NCBI GenBank assembly: GCA_947573015.1
Contig: CANPDS010000137.1
Span: 1 to 7,035, forward strand
Source of the DNA: an uncultured Muribaculum sp.
GTDB lineage: Bacteria > Bacteroidota > Bacteroidia > Bacteroidales > Muribaculaceae
Reading direction: 5' to 3'
DNA length: 7,035 nt
The position numbers and the translations under genes are program-made. The stretch's first letter is position 1; each line of letters opens with the position of its first letter. Of the stretch, positions 6,906 to 7,035 are shown piece after piece. The notes under the pieces were generated by a model, which did no database searches, had not been told where the DNA came from, and saw only the letters and a program-made list of their open reading frames with translations.

Positions 6906-6992
6906 TTATTGTGTGCTCTTCCAATTTTCTTTAAACGCGAAGTTTTGAATAGTGTCGCGAGATGTGGAAATGGTCAGGAATCTATAGGACAT
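6906..6992 (-). CDS. Possible 28-aa leader ORF (doubtful)
   Basis: An ATG at 6992 opens a 28-codon frame ending with TAA at 6906, inside the proposed operon leader and about 20 nt from the likely transcription start. The peptide begins MSYRFLTIST and has no membrane segment, no run of one amino acid and no recognised family. Upstream peptides do control some efflux and resistance genes, but nothing beyond position supports this one. It may well be chance. Confidence 0.1.
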   Translation of the reverse strand: MSYRFLTISTSRDTIQNFAFKENWKSTQ

Positions 6993-6997
6993 ATCAG

Positions 6998-7016
6998 ACG
7001 ATTCTTTATGAATCGT
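6998..7016. promoter_or_regulatory. Perfect inverted repeat at the expected transcription start
   Basis: ACGATTC and GAATCGT form perfect 7-bp arms around a 5-nt spacer, just downstream of the promoter -7 box. A repeat at this place can be an operator for a dimeric repressor (TetR- or MarR-type proteins often control such pumps) or a 5'-terminal hairpin that stabilises the mRNA. The sequence does not tell which. Confidence 0.4.
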
Positions 7017-7020
7017 GGTG

Positions 7021-7028
7021 CAAAGGTA
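7021..7028 (-). promoter_or_regulatory. Bacteroidetes -7 promoter box of the efflux operon
   Basis: On the minus strand this reads TACCTTTG followed by CACC, an exact match to the phylum consensus TAnnTTTG. The matching -33 TTTG would lie about 20 nt further upstream, beyond the right edge, so it cannot be checked. Transcription should begin several bases downstream, near 7010-7016, and read the channel, adaptor and transporter genes. No other good minus-strand box is seen between here and the channel gene start. Confidence 0.55.
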
Positions 7029-7035
7029 TAAAAAA

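Larger units (their letters stand above)
6701..7020 (-). promoter_or_regulatory. Long 5' leader of the efflux operon
   Basis: If transcription starts at the promoter box at 7021-7028, about 310 nt of RNA precede the channel gene ATG. I see no plausible full gene here on either strand. The leader contains a 7-bp stem-loop at its 5' end (6998-7016), the 7-mer ATATCAG/CTGATAT at 6817-6823, 6875-6881 and 6991-6997, a stem-loop at 6796-6816 (5-bp arms plus inner pairs) and a palindrome at 6780-6794. A 28-codon minus-strand frame starts at 6992. No known riboswitch class is recognised and no U-rich terminator tail follows the hairpins. Confidence 0.45.

Overview
The window looks like chromosomal DNA of a gut-type Bacteroidales bacterium, possibly Muribaculaceae-like; the family is inferred from protein style and moderate GC and was not tested. 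The supporting signs are a perfect Bacteroidetes -7 promoter box (TAnnTTTG) at the right edge, no Shine-Dalgarno sequences ahead of the genes, an integrase of the Bacteroidetes type, and a secreted calcineurin-like phosphoesterase with the N-terminal carboxypeptidase-regulatory-like domain common in this phylum. All five supported genes lie on the minus strand, so the biological reading order is from right to left.

Right part (about 7028 down to 2731): a promoter and a leader of roughly 310 nt, then a compact three-gene operon. It encodes an outer-membrane TolC-family channel (5381-6700), an EmrA/HlyD-type periplasmic adaptor (4350-5384, sharing a 4-nt ATGA overlap with the channel gene) and a 14-TM DHA2/EmrB-like major facilitator transporter (2731-4335, 14 nt downstream). 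Together they should form a tripartite pump that moves an amphiphilic or toxic compound from the cytoplasm or inner membrane to the outside. The transporter is divergent: it lacks the usual antiporter motif C. The leader holds several palindromes and a 7-mer repeated three times, so regulation there is plausible.

Middle (2707 down to 1416): a long near-palindrome (24-bp perfect arms, A8/T8 ends, a second imperfect stem inside) separates the operon from a single tyrosine recombinase gene (1416-2615). The recombinase start codon is only 9 nt beyond the palindrome. The simplest reading is an intrinsic terminator for the efflux operon, but its position makes it a candidate control element or recombination site for the recombinase. 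This junction is the most interesting spot in the window.

Left part: about 470 nt without a convincing gene (945-1415), then the first 314 codons of a secreted metallophosphoesterase that runs off the left edge. I see no CRISPR array, rRNA, tRNA or insertion-sequence ends. Apart from the palindrome/recombinase junction, the region looks ordinary.
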